Origin: Metarhizium brunneum
Lineage: Eukaryota > Ascomycota > Sordariomycetes > Hypocreales > Clavicipitaceae
Reading direction: 5' to 3'
Length of the DNA: 64,000 nucleotides
Assembly (NCBI RefSeq): GCF_013426205.1
Contig: NC_089422.1
Location: forward strand, 8,707,001-8,771,000
Positions 23,589 through 34,148 of the stretch are shown here, in pieces. The notes below the pieces were generated by a model. The model saw nothing but the letters and a program-made list of their open reading frames with translations, searched no databases and was not told the DNA's origin. The translations under genes were made by a program, and so were the position numbers. The first letter of the stretch is position 1; every line of letters begins with the position of its first letter.

Positions 23589-24580
23589 ATGGCGGCGATC
23601 CACAACGATGTGGCTGCTGCAAGGGATATACACAATCCAACAACGTACTGCAAGCACAAGCCTCTTGAGTGAGTCTTTATTCAGAGGTCCAAAATGCTGT
23701 GTCAGTCTAACAGTACCGCAGGCTGCGTGGCCGAACAATCGAGGGTATAGTAGGATCCGACCCCCCAACGACGTTTACCGTTCACGAGCACTTGATATGC
23801 TCATCTTCCGAGTTTTTTAAAAGCGCAATGAATGGTCGCTGGGAGCCATCAATCAACGGGTCCGTGAACTTAGGCGAGGAAGACCCAGAACTGTTCGATT
23901 TATACCTCCACTGGCTGTATAGTCAAACGCTCCTGGCTCAAAACGACAGCCCAGGGTATGCAGGAAATACCGAGTACCTACAGCTCGCAAAAGCATACGT
24001 GCTGGGAGACATGATGCAGGATGCGAAATTTAAAGACGCAGTCCTAGATGCAATGCTGATCAAGTCACGATCTTTAGCATCTGATGGCAAATACTGGTAT
24101 CCTGTTGGACCAGTCATCCGTTACATATATGACAGGACGTTGGAATCGTCCAAGGCTCGGCGCCTTTTGGTCGACATGTATACTTATCACGGCCAGGGAA
24201 ATTGGCTAACAACATGGGCTAGTGAAGACGACCTGCCCAAGCAATTTCTGTTCGATCTCGCGGCTTCAATGCTAGACATTAGGCCTTGCCTAAAGAAATT
24301 GGCTCATACAGCAGGGCGTTGCGAGTATCATGAACATGCTCAGGATTCGAATACTTGCCACATAAACCCCTTGGTATCAAGACCCATGGATCTAGCACAA
24401 CCAAAACCTGCGGAGGCTAGAGATGTTTGGGGAGCAATACGTGATTTCCCTTACGAAAACTGTCTGGTCTCTATACTATTCCTTCTAGGATTCGTTTTAT
24501 GTGTTCTTTTATGCGTTCTTTCATGCTTGCTGCTTTTTCAATGTATATTTGATATAGTAGACCCTGATGACAATAAATGA
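23589..24580 (+). CDS. BTB/POZ-domain protein with C-terminal membrane helix
   Basis: Two exons, 23589-23668 and 23722-24580. The intron donor is GA|GTGAGT and the acceptor CCGCAG|G; joining them gives CKHKPLELRGRTIEGIVG then the BTB core TFTVHEHLICSSSEFFKSAM and NLGEEDPELFDLYLHWLY, the standard fungal BTB pattern in which the domain mediates dimerisation or cullin-3 contact. Without the splice the start of the domain is lost. Residues after the domain are helical. The last 45 residues form a strongly hydrophobic Cys- and Leu-rich segment (from CLVSILFLLGF to LLFQCIF) followed by DPDDNK, so the protein appears to be tail-anchored. Such a tail is unusual for fungal BTB proteins, most of which are soluble. 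Function unknown; the membrane tail parallels the upstream gene. Confidence 0.83.
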
Positions 24581-25885
24581 GTTGTCCTATCAAATTTACC
24601 CTTAAATAGTTTCTAGTGTGTTACCGCGCTTCGCTAACCCGACCTTTGTAATCGTAGAATGGCGCAACAATTGACACCGGCATCGGACGTATCCCGAGAA
24701 GGAAATACTGCTATTTGGTTATTGGAAATACGGTGGCACTATTATAGCAGAATTCTATCTTGTCCGTAATAATAATATAATATGTTCTTTGGTTTGTTTT
24801 TTTGAATATAATATAATATCACGGTCTAGCTAGCGCCTTCTATAAATATTGTACCTTAGTTGTACCTCGATCTTATATAATCAAGGCACTCCTTTTATCT
24901 CAAGACTATATGTGTTCAGCTGCGACGTTCAACATGTTTTGTGGTATTGTCTAGCTTGAAGAACTCAGATGCTTTTTGCCACCACTCCTTGACTACCTGA
25001 ATTTATTTTCGTGGTTAGCAAGCTTTTTAGATTTTATGTCAGACAATTGGGGGTCACAAAAGATCCAGTATAATAGCAAAGGCACACAATTATATTAAAT
25101 AGTAATTATCTAAGGAGAAAGAACTTCTTTAAGAGCTGCACGGTTCCCCTGCAGTTCTTTATACATAAAAGAAACCTTTGATAGATAACGCAGTTGCTGT
25201 AATGCCCCACGTGAGGTACAATCAGGGTAGGCCTGATATGCGATATTTGATCTAAAATACTTTGAACACCCGTTAAGTTGCCAAGCCTTGGCTTTCATCT
25301 TTCGCGGTAACAAGCTCTGGAGATGATCCAAGAAGCCAACATTGAATGAGACATCTCACAGCATGATTGTTTGGACGGCTTTAGACAAATGACAGTCTAT
25401 TGACTTTCCAGACAAAAGAGTAGAATTGTATAGAAACTAAGTACTTTAGAACACTCCTACTTCTAAGAGTAGGATAGTAATTGCTCTTTTCTGAATAAGC
25501 GAATTGATCTTGACAGCCGATAAGCACCCTATTAGCTCGAACCGAATTTGACTGAACAACTAAGTATCTTTTCAGGGGACTGTAGACAACTATAGATATT
25601 TTTGGCCTCGCGGCTGCGTCAATTGTCAACGGCATTCCCCAGCTCACCTTGTACCGAACCTCGCCGCCACGTGGATGATTTGCCCGCCAGATATACGTTA
25701 TTTCAAATCGACTTGAACTTAAATTTTGACGGGAGCAAGTACCACAGCATACTCTTTTGGATACTGTTGACCTAGTTCACAAAGCATCGAATCGAACCAG
25801 GATGATGCCACTGTTTCAAAGGATGAATTCCCTTTTTTGTTGTAATCGGATGGCTAGAACCGGTGCAGTCTCGATTTCTATCAAT
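24581..25885. other. AT-rich gene-poor DNA with possible coding relics
   Basis: AT-rich sequence with runs of TAATATAATA near 24770-24830. Two minus-strand open stretches, 25110-25331 and 25381-25647, have amino-acid composition that looks partly protein-like but no domain I recognise and no full gene structure. They could be relics of a decayed gene. A tRNA-like box (GGTTCGATTC on the minus strand, about 25787-25796) was not supported by a full tRNA fold. Confidence 0.35.
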
Positions 25886-26253
25886 TTATAGCTCAGCTTT
25901 GAACGTGGTCAATAAATTCTCTAAAGCAGCATACCTAAAGAGCACACATTTACCTCCTTCGTATATGGCAACGCATCTATTATTACGCAGGTTAGCAAGA
26001 TCGCCGATCGAAATATTGTGACTCAGAAGAATAAGTTTATACCTTGAATTATGAGTATCAACGCATTGTGTATCATGAATAGGATCATAAATACGAGTCC
26101 GACAATATGGGTCTGGATGGCGATTGCCCTAGTTATTTATGTTAGCATTTCTACCAAATATCCGACATAATTTACTTAACATACAATGACTTTTTGACCC
26201 TCTGCAAACGTGAAAGAGATTGCAAGAAGGGCAAAGATGCTAAAGTATTGCAT
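25886..26253 (-). CDS. small secreted cysteine-containing protein (81 aa), candidate effector
   Basis: Found by splicing three short exons that are too small to stand out as open frames: 26253-26185, 26128-26043 and 25976-25886. Both introns are canonical (donors GTATGT and GTATAA, acceptors ACTAG and AATAG; branch-like CTAACATAA and GCTAAC), and the phases fit, giving an 81-residue product ending in TAA at 25886-25888. The N-terminus MQYFSIFALLAISFTFAEG is a typical signal peptide. The mature part has four cysteines, in PYCRTR, TQCVDT, SRCVAI and GKCVLF, spaced 12, 6 and 7 residues apart, enough for two disulfides. It resembles no family I know. It lies alone in gene-poor AT-rich DNA, a location typical of fungal effector genes. 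No expression evidence is visible, so the function is inference. Confidence 0.68.
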
Positions 26254-29200
26254 GATGAGGCGGCCTTGGGGTCTTGGGTAGCAGAATATCTCAAATGGAA
26301 GTTCTGGAGTAGGAGATTGATACTAATAATAAGGAATAAGTAGTAGATTTACATGGACCAGGCGCTAGATTTATATTTCGTGGAAATATAATAGGTTGCA
26401 ATCAAATACTAGGAATGTGTAAAGCTTTTACCGCTAACTCTAAGCCACATGTGCAGGTCATTTCTATTAGGCGGGGACGTAGATCAAAGCCAGCAACGCC
26501 AACATTCCAGCCACGTAACCTAATATTATATTATGTACGTGATTTGCGTTAATAATATTAATACAAACTTTGCCCGTGTCGTCATAATTATAGTTCACTC
26601 TACGTGAGGGGGCGAAAAGTATATAACCGCTTTTACTGGCTAGGCCCGCAAGAGCTCGTCAAATACTTATCCTTATATTAGTATATACAGCGACCATCTT
26701 TTGGGTTTAGATTGCTAGTCGTTCGATTTTGTGCTTTGAGTTTTCTGCATGTGTAAAACAACACGAAGAAGAAGAATTTTATCAAGAAGTTTAGTTAACA
26801 CAAGTCTTATAACGTGACAAGGTAGGCACTAACCTATTTTACTTTGTGTGGATAACCGCCACTTATGTGGACTGACCAATATTATTAATAAAAGTGTCAA
26901 GTACTTGGCTAAGTTACCACGGCTTGGTGTTTGGCGAATAAAGTCTTTCCTTAAAGATGGGGAGATGACACAAGTGGCTTGAAGCTTTAATTGCGGCGTT
27001 GCTATTAAATGCTATAAGTAAATACTACAATTAACCTTGGCATTTTAGGTTTATTATAAAAACCTAGGAATTAGGCTACTAAGACTATAATAAGAGATGA
27101 CATGCGGTTTCGGATAGCTGTGTTTGGATTTATTGCACTGCATAACTCTGTATTTGTTCTGATAAGGTTGTCTTATCCGGAGATAGAGTTCGCCGAGGAT
27201 AGAATGTGACGAGGACTCCGGAAAGCATAGCGTACATACCTGGCTGTATAGCACGAAGACCTGGCCCCTTTGGTCTGGCAAATAGTTATAGAACTAGTGG
27301 CTAATTGAGAACGTGATTCTTAAAGACACAAGAACTTCCTGTGCTGTAACCTCCTGTGATGCGTTATATTGGATATCACATTCCTGGAATAGCCAGAATC
27401 CCGGAATAGATAGCCGTCTCCAGGAGGTGATACACAGAACTTGAAAGTCGCAGAAATTATTTTACATGTAGGTACCTCAGTACACTGTATACATATCATG
27501 CAGAGCCTAATTTTATCCTTATACTGGTCATAAAGCATCCAGTCCCGCCTTGGCCCACCAGCATATAAGTAGCTTCCCGCAGTGGTGTAACAGTGCATGT
27601 GTTCATAACGTACTTGCTTAGGCCGCAGGAATTCACGCTTAACTCTAAGCAGAGATTTGGGTTCAAACCTTGTCATATCTATATGCGAATCCAGGTTGCT
27701 CGCGAAGATCCGTATATGTCAGAAATAGGGTACTAGCCAACTCCAGTAGCCCGGACGAGCAACCAACAAGCAAGATCGCCCTACCAGTAAGCCATTACAT
27801 CACCTTCTGTCTTTCAGTACATGGTACGAACCGAATAGGTGGCAGGCTGCGCTTTCATGATGCTACAAGCGCAGCGAACCTGTTATCATGGTTACATCGC
27901 GCCACGCCGTAATCCATTACATTACTCAGCGTGAATCAAGATATCCATGGTGTATCCAACACCTATCTAGCTGCCAGCGTTTTGACTAATACATAGGCCA
28001 GTTTTGTACAAGTAAATAAATGTCATCAACATTTTTTCTCTCTCCTTCTTTCCACACATGGCCGCGCCAAGGGCCACAAATTGAACACATTGATCGAAAC
28101 AGATGCGTGGATATCTACCAACTGGACCTATTACGGACAATCTGTAGATTGACTACTCGGGTTAGAAAATACGCACTGCCCCGAACAGTATTACTCAAGT
28201 ATAAAAGGTCGCTCCAAAGTTGTATTATATAGCGTGCTTGTCTCGTGGCCACAGAAAAGGACCTAGCAACCCTGTCTCATCACCACGAAACAAATACGCT
28301 GAGTATTTCCATCAGAGCCATGAAATCTTTTGTAGCCCCGCACTCTCACTGCCAGACTCAGGCTCGGGTTCGGCTTAGAGGCACGCTCATCGCTCACAGA
28401 TAGCTCACCATCGGTGTCCTCTGCATCACCCATTTCTTCGGTAAGAAATCCGCCTTTTGGGGGAGTCCGTTTGCGCCAAAAAATTGCCACAGCAGACGGA
28501 GACTGACTTGTTATCGCAGCAATCTTGCTAATCGGATGTCAAAAGATCAGATCGCTACTTATATTTTAGGCAGCTACGTGGCTAAACTTTTAAACTTTAA
28601 GCCTACCTGCCTCTTGAATTTGTCTTTGAACTTATGTATTAAAAAGTGCAAGCTTTGCTTCTGTATCTATTAGAATTTCTGCTAAGGTGCATCTTATTTA
28701 CATGATCTAAGAGTATCTAGACTTAGGGGACAGCTAAGAAGAACATCCTGGAACTTAGTTTTAGAAAATTTAGATCTTTTGATTTTTCTTAACCTTAATT
28801 TACAGATAGGCTTTCTTTTCTAGATTTTCGTAAAGCTTAAAAAATTATTACTACGCTATATTATATATATAGTATACCAAGATATATCCAGAGTATATTA
28901 TTTATACTTAAATACATATTTATTCCACAATCAAACATCTAGACCTATACTTTATATTCGGCTCTAGAAAAGTAGGTGGAGCCTTAGCTTTGAAAGAAAA
29001 ACTCTCTATAGTCTCTTTGTATTTGACCGCAGTTGAGCCCGAGAAACCGACCGTCTCCTCTTGCACGCTGTAGCCTCAAGTGACCTCCTAGTAATGCAGG
29101 TATTATCTAGGCTTTTCGTATATAGTTTCTAACAAGATTACGTAACTTTAAGGAGCAGGAGATACACTTAGTTACGAGAGACTATCTGTTGTAAGAAATT

Positions 29201-29480
29201 CCCTTCCTCACACTTGAGGCATATAACGTTCCGGGCAACTCGGCTCTATACGTTAGGACAGAGTAAGTGGCTGTGGCTCTACAGCCAGCCGCAACTAGGG
29301 AGCCACCTTTTAGGTTTTGTCCTGTGATATTATTCAAAATTATTTTCTTACCCAAGCTTATATATTAGTTATAACTTCAAGCGTTTCTTCGCTACCATGC
29401 CACACACTTGGGAGGGAGACATATAAGCAGCACGTCAACATCCAACCTATTCGTGCCTCCACGTTTCCGAATATTTTCTC
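26254..29480. other. AT-rich gene desert, probably decayed repeats
   Basis: About 3.2 kb, strongly AT-rich, with very few long open frames. The part from about 28550 to 29100 is dense in TA and in TAG/TAA triplets on both strands, the texture left by repeat-induced point mutation of old transposons, but I cannot name an element. A minus-strand frame at 28263-28490 is hydrophilic and unrecognised. The left end should hold the promoter of the small secreted protein gene. Confidence 0.4.
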
Positions 29481-29531
29481 ATGAATGTCTCATTTCTAAC
29501 CTCGTATCTAAATAGAAAGCCCTCAACAATC

Positions 29532-30830
29532 ATGCATCCAGACTATAGCGATATTGTCAAGGAGCTCCGTGACGAGCTGCTTTGGGAGGAAAATGACCTT
29601 GAGCAGGCCGTCAAGAACGCTCGCAAATGGGACATCCCCGAGCTAGACAAGTACGGCATCATCTCAGCTAAAGGATTCCTCGACTTTGCCGACTGGTTGG
29701 TCAAAGGCTGGGTCCCTACCGAATCGACCCAGGGCCGGGACATCTACTACATTCTTTGTATTTTTTATTTTGTCCTTTCCCAGAAGCCATTAGGCGGCCG
29801 TCAGACCAAAATCCACCCGCTTAGCATCGACCAGCCAATGAAACCTCTCTCTGAATGGGTAGTAAACTTCTCCAAGGTGGTCGGACAGAGAATGGACGAA
29901 GAAGGATCTATCAACGAGGCTTCTATAACAACATTTCGGAATTCTCCGCTTTTCCGTGTTTTTGAGTCCGAGAAGCACGCCAAGGGCTGGACGACTTTCA
30001 ACAAGTTCTTCTACCGAGAACTTAACGAGGGTCGTAAAATTGATGGGCCCGAGGACGATAAGATCGTCGTGTTCCCTGCTGATTCCACTTTCACTGGCGC
30101 ATATGGCATCAACGAGGACTCCGAGGTTGTTCTCAAGGAGGAAGAGTGGAGAGAGGTGAAAGAAGAGGTGATTCTAAAGAATGTACCATGGAAAGTGGCA
30201 GATCTTCTGGGAAAACATGGCAGCGAGTCGGTTCCTTCTGAACCAGGTTCTAAAAGCCCCCCACCCACCTATGGAGATCTCTTTAAAGGCGGAATCTGGA
30301 CTCACGCCTACTTGAATGTGTTTGACTACCATCGTCAGCATGCCCCTGTGTCGGGGACAGTGGAAGTCGTCGATGTCATTCCTGGCACAGCCTACCTCGA
30401 GGTGCTGGTCAAGACAGACGAGCAGGTTGGCCACAATTATTTGGAGCCCTCTCGCCGGATTGCTGAGGGACAAAAGAATCCCTCCGGCATTAACACGCTT
30501 GATATGCCAGACACTCCAGGCTATCAGTTTCTTCAAACGCGAGGATTGGTAATCATCAAAAATGACAACCTAGGCAGAGTTGCCGTCTTGCCTATTGGTA
30601 TGGCTACAGTCTCTTCTGTTGTTATGAAGGAGGGTCTGAAGCCTGGCGCCAAGATCAAAAAGGGAGATGAGATTTCTCACTTTCAATTTGGCGGCTCGGA
30701 CTGTGTTGTCATGTTTGAGAAAAAGGCGAGAGTTTCAGGTTTTCCCGACTCTGACCCGGCTTCTCGTGAGCATTTCTTCTATGGCGAAAAATTATGCAGA
30801 GCTTACTACAAAAAGCTGCAGCCTATTTAA
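29532..30830 (+). CDS. phosphatidylserine decarboxylase-like protein
   Basis: A single-exon protein of 432 residues from the ATG at 29532 (MHPDYSDIVKELRDELL); an in-frame ATG at 29481 would add 17 residues that do not look conserved. The second half matches the PSD family: FNKFFYRELNEGRKI, VVFPADSTF, GGIWTHAYLNVFDYHRQHAP with the conserved His, SGTVEVVDVIPG, RVAVLPIGMATVSSVV and GDEISHFQFGGSDCVVMFE. In these enzymes the protein cleaves itself at Gly-Ser in the last motif to make the pyruvoyl cofactor; the Gly-Ser pair is present, with Asp after it where Thr is common. Canonical PSD makes phosphatidylethanolamine. There is no mitochondrial signal or C2 domain, so this is the stand-alone soluble type that often occurs in fungal accessory regions. 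Activity is likely; the physiological substrate is uncertain. Confidence 0.88.
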   Translation: MHPDYSDIVKELRDELLWEENDLEQAVKNARKWDIPELDKYGIISAKGFLDFADWLVKGWVPTESTQGRDIYYILCIFYFVLSQKPLGGRQTKIHPLSIDQPMKPLSEWVVNFSKVVGQRMDEEGSINEASITTFRNSPLFRVFESEKHAKGWTTFNKFFYRELNEGRKIDGPEDDKIVVFPADSTFTGAYGINEDSEVVLKEEEWREVKEEVILKNVPWKVADLLGKHGSESVPSEPGSKSPPPTYGDLFKGGIWTHAYLNVFDYHRQHAPVSGTVEVVDVIPGTAYLEVLVKTDEQVGHNYLEPSRRIAEGQKNPSGINTLDMPDTPGYQFLQTRGLVIIKNDNLGRVAVLPIGMATVSSVVMKEGLKPGAKIKKGDEISHFQFGGSDCVVMFEKKARVSGFPDSDPASREHFFYGEKLCRAYYKKLQPI

Positions 30831-31067
30831 AGCTTTGAATCTTGATGAGGAACTTTTATTTCTCTTTGGACAATTCGCTAGGTAGATTTAGGAGAGAATA
30901 AGGGCTGGACTGCAAAGAAGTCCCACTAGCTGTTCAACACTAACTAGTGCTACTTAAATAAGTACCAGACTTGACAGTTTATTGTTTTTGGACATGTGAA
31001 TAACGTATTCGTTCAAGATCAAGTTGCTCATTCAGAGGCCCAACAATGGGGCCTCACCGTCAGAACC
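30831..31067. other. intergenic
   Basis: Short 3' flank of the decarboxylase-like gene up to the inverted-repeat element. A small inverted repeat, GGCCCAACAATGGGGCC at about 31037-31053, could help end transcription, but this is weak. Confidence 0.3.
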
Positions 31068-31487
31068 GTCCAGTCTGGTCGACCTAATTCCCCACGTGAA
31101 TTGCTCGGCGGGCTCCCTGTTTTGGCTAGGCGCGCTAACCCCCCTCAGTAGATAAGTATTTATTATATTTAAACTCTTCTTATATTTTAAAGAGATAATT
31201 AAGAATAAAATATATTTACGTAATATAAAATATATTTATATATTATAAAATATATTTATTTAATATAAAATATATTTATATATTATAAAATATATTTATT
31301 TAATGTAAAATATATTTATATATTACAAAATATATTTACTTATTATAAAATATATAATAATATATTATAATATATAACCTAATATTTAGGTACCTGGTGG
31401 TGCGTGAGCGCGCCTATCAAAACAGCTGAGCCCGTGCGCCGAGCAATCCCCCACCGCCCTCCTGGACCTATTGACACCAGACAGGAC
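31068..31487. mobile_element. inverted-repeat element (MITE/foldback-like) with AT minisatellite core
   Basis: Two GC-rich arms of about 75-95 bases face each other around an AT-rich core. The left arm begins GTCCAGTCTGGT (31068-31079) and contains ATTGCTCGGCG and TGTTTTGGCTAGGCGCGCTAA (split here as TGTTTTGGCTAGG and CGCGCTAA). The right arm, read in reverse complement from 31487, begins GTCCTGTCTGGT and contains ATTGCTCGGCG and TGTTTTGATAGGCGCGCT in the same order and similar spacing. No transposase is encoded. The arms are diverged, so the element is old. It ends 60 bases before the first ATG of the DUF7924 gene and so lies in its promoter. A target-site duplication was not securely identified. 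Confidence 0.7.
31207..31366. repeat. 20-bp AT minisatellite, about 8 copies
   Basis: Eight successive units of 20 bases each begin AAAATATATTTA (the last is degenerate). Two variants alternate, one ending TATATTAT and one ending TTTAATAT, so the higher-order period is about 40 bases. The array forms the core of the surrounding inverted-repeat element. Confidence 0.9.
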
Positions 31488-31546
31488 CAATCGATCAGCG
31501 TTAGCGCGCGGTTACTGCCTAAACTACTACATATGTAGGTAGTGAG

Positions 31547-32839
31547 ATGCAATTCCTGCATTCCAGTTTCATGACGCTTCCATGTCTCTACCATCCATTC
31601 GATTGTTTGCAGAGGGCATCTATATCAGACTTACCGCCGCACCGAAAAAGCAAGCCCCTGGTTTCATCAGCCGCTGTGATGGACGAACTGGAAAAGGACG
31701 CGACAAATGCCAACGGTATAAAACGTCAGTGTCTGGATGATCGAAATACTATCGACCACCGAATCGCCCACTGGGTGAAGGAGGGCTCTTGGCCAAAAGA
31801 AGACCCTGTACAGGAAGTACAAGGGCAGGGAGACAACACGAACCGGCACCGGCTTGAACGTGTGCGCGCAAGGCCAAGGTCGACTAGCCGCAAACGATCC
31901 GAGCCGGGTGCTTCCACGTCGTCCATAGCGGCGAGCGAGCCTAAGTCGAGAGACGAGAAGAGCGCGCCATACAGAGACGTTCGCTATGAGTTCAATCTTG
32001 AGAAAGTGGGAGTATTAATGAAGGACTCTGAACAAGGCATAACCCAGAAAAGCCGTGAACTCTGCAAAAAGCTGCTCGAGCAAAAGCAGCTACCACCAAT
32101 AGATTCGCTCTTCCGCGATGATTTATTCGACGAGACGTGTCGGGACCTGCAGACAAGGAACGAGGCAAGAGTACTTCGTGACATTGGTATGTTGCTGGTT
32201 CCATCGGCAGAGACGCTAAGAACACTCGGAGACAAATCGCTTGGCAGCTTGATCGAGAGCGTTAATGAGAGCTGGAGCAACTGCATCCCTCTTGACGCCA
32301 CTCGACTCACTCCCGCTCGGCCACGGCCGGACTATTCTCTCGGGTTCAGACGCGAGGCTTTTACAGAGGAGCAATTACAAAGACTGGAACCATTCATTGG
32401 CGATGTCTTCTCCCAGTCATACTTTGCGGCTACATACCGAATGTATTTCCCGTTCTTCGCTAGCGAGGCCAAGTGTGGGCGAGAAGGACTCGACGTCGCC
32501 GACCGACAGAATGCCCATAGCATGGCAATTGCGGTAACAGCCGTCGTGGAGCTTTTCAAGGCAGTTGGGCGCGAAAAGGAACTCGATGGCGAGATCCTTG
32601 TCTTTTCAGTCTCTCACGATAATGAATCGGTCAGGATTTATGGGTGGTATCCGGCCGTCAGTGTATCCAAAACCACAATGCATCGGCACACGATTCGCAA
32701 GTTTAACTTTACCGAGCTCGACGGCCGAGATAAGTGGGCAACAGACACTTTTACCAAGAATGTCTATCGGGTGTATATGCCCGGCTTTCTGGACCTGATT
32801 CAATCTGCTGTAGATCAATTGCCGCATGAGTCGGCATGA
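31547..32839 (+). CDS. DUF7924 family protein
   Basis: A single-exon protein of up to 430 residues. The C-terminal 200 residues follow the DUF7924 pattern closely: PDYSLGFRREAFTEEQLQRL, then an acidic/aromatic stretch ending MYFPFFASEAKCG, DVADRQNAHSMAIAV, the EILVFSVSHDNESVRIYGWY strand pair, and KFNFTELDGRDKWATDTFTK near the end. This arrangement (E-x-K plus D-R-Q-N) recalls a restriction-endonuclease-like core, which has been suggested for similar fungal domains; that is inference. The N-terminal 130 residues are basic, Ser/Arg-rich and poorly conserved. The start is uncertain: ATGs at 31547 and 31571 and one at MDELEKD (about 31679) are all possible. The family is highly expanded in fungi and its function is unknown. 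The inverted-repeat element ends just upstream. Confidence 0.82.
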   Translation: MQFLHSSFMTLPCLYHPFDCLQRASISDLPPHRKSKPLVSSAAVMDELEKDATNANGIKRQCLDDRNTIDHRIAHWVKEGSWPKEDPVQEVQGQGDNTNRHRLERVRARPRSTSRKRSEPGASTSSIAASEPKSRDEKSAPYRDVRYEFNLEKVGVLMKDSEQGITQKSRELCKKLLEQKQLPPIDSLFRDDLFDETCRDLQTRNEARVLRDIGMLLVPSAETLRTLGDKSLGSLIESVNESWSNCIPLDATRLTPARPRPDYSLGFRREAFTEEQLQRLEPFIGDVFSQSYFAATYRMYFPFFASEAKCGREGLDVADRQNAHSMAIAVTAVVELFKAVGREKELDGEILVFSVSHDNESVRIYGWYPAVSVSKTTMHRHTIRKFNFTELDGRDKWATDTFTKNVYRVYMPGFLDLIQSAVDQLPHESA

Positions 32840-33021
32840 CCTACTCTACAGTATTCGAAGTTGTGTCACACGGAAATGGCCTGTTACACAAGGGCTACGA
32901 TCACGGGACCTAGGGCAAAGTCCCTCACCGGCGTCTTATATTTATCGACGTCTTCGGTCAATAAGGCCTTAAGGAAAACCAAGGACCTTTGATACCAAAG
33001 ACTGTTATTAGTTGAACTGAG

Positions 33022-34148
33022 CTATTGCTCCAAGCCCTCTGTCTGAGCCCTTGTCACATAAGTGGTGTTGAGATGACCCCATAGGAACAGACCCGGGCCC
33101 AGCGAGAAGTCACGTCGTTCATCGACCATCTCTCCGTCTATATAATCGCTCACGTCCCAAGCATATGCGCACATGGCCAAACTGGTAAAGCTGGCGCCTT
33201 GTTCGGCCGGAAAGGTGCAGTTGTCCGTCAGACAGTCTAGGGTCGACGGTATGCTGACGGAACTGTTGTCCGGCGGCTCCAGGACACCCCAGTAGATAGC
33301 TAGCTGCATGCCGGCATCGGGAGCATTGGCGTGTGTCCCCGTAAGCGCTATATTACGCGTGTAGCTGTTTGTTCGTGGGATGCTGGCGACATGGCCAGTG
33401 ACATGTTCGCAGTGTTTCATCGAGACACTGGCTTGGGGGAATGGGTCGACGGCCAGCGTGGTGAGCGCGAGGAGAGCGCCGAAGCTAGCCAGGTGACTGT
33501 CAAAGTACATGCTTTAGCATTAAAATATCATACCGCGGTCGGTATGTAACTTGCGGCTTGGGACCTCCTGTGAAATGCCTACACAGCATCAAAATGGAGC
33601 CCTATACTTCTCTACTTGCCTTGTCGAACAAATCTAAGTCAGCGAGGCTGTGTAGCTTCCTATAGAGCTATATCCATTTCAACTGGCTTATTTTTATAAT
33701 CAATATTAGTAAAACTTGTCACTGCATCAGAAACCATACAGCTCCGGTAGAGTTTGACGGGCAGGGCGAGAGAACCTTTAAACAGCGCCGACAGTATCGA
33801 CACTATGGCGTTGATTGAAACTGGCATCTTACAGTCCGATAGTAGGGAGTCCTTGTATGCGATCAATATAGACTATGGCTAAAAAGCTGGCTATGCTTAT
33901 GATCAGAGACAATACCTCCCATTCCATAGGGCGAACTGGTTGTCTGCTCTTGGTTGACTACTGCCAACCTTCTTAGCCGACCCGGTACAGTCGTCGCCAT
34001 CTTCGGCACTGACGGCTGCGTATTGGCCGCGGTTATCTCGTGTACTTGTGTTGGAAGCAGTCTCGGATTCTGTCGGTATAGGCTTGCGCCGTATGATAGA
34101 CGGAACTCTAGCTGAAGCCGACGATGTATGGCTGGGCAAGTGGCTCAT
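33022..34148 (-). pseudogene. broken DUF3176 membrane protein gene
   Basis: Minus-strand fragments follow the DUF3176 family in order: a Ser-rich N-terminus (34148), WEVLSLIISIASFLAIVYID (first helix, near 33900), KMPVSINAIVSILSALFKGS (second helix, near 33800), DLDLFDKASR (near 33630), HLASFGALLALTTLAVDPFP after an intron (near 33480), and a lumenal region with paired cysteines. Three faults show that it is dead: a frame change between the first and second helix near 33850, a TAG at 33602-33604 exactly where the family has Trp in its conserved SRGPWG-like motif (TGG to TAG), and an early end at 33022 that removes the C-terminal half with its last helix. The Trp-to-stop change is of the G-to-A type expected from repeat-induced point mutation. 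Function of the family is unknown. Confidence 0.8.

Noticed and set aside
25787..25796. tRNA B-box-like sequence GGTTCGATTC on the minus strand
   Set aside because: No A box at the right distance and no cloverleaf or acceptor stem could be drawn.
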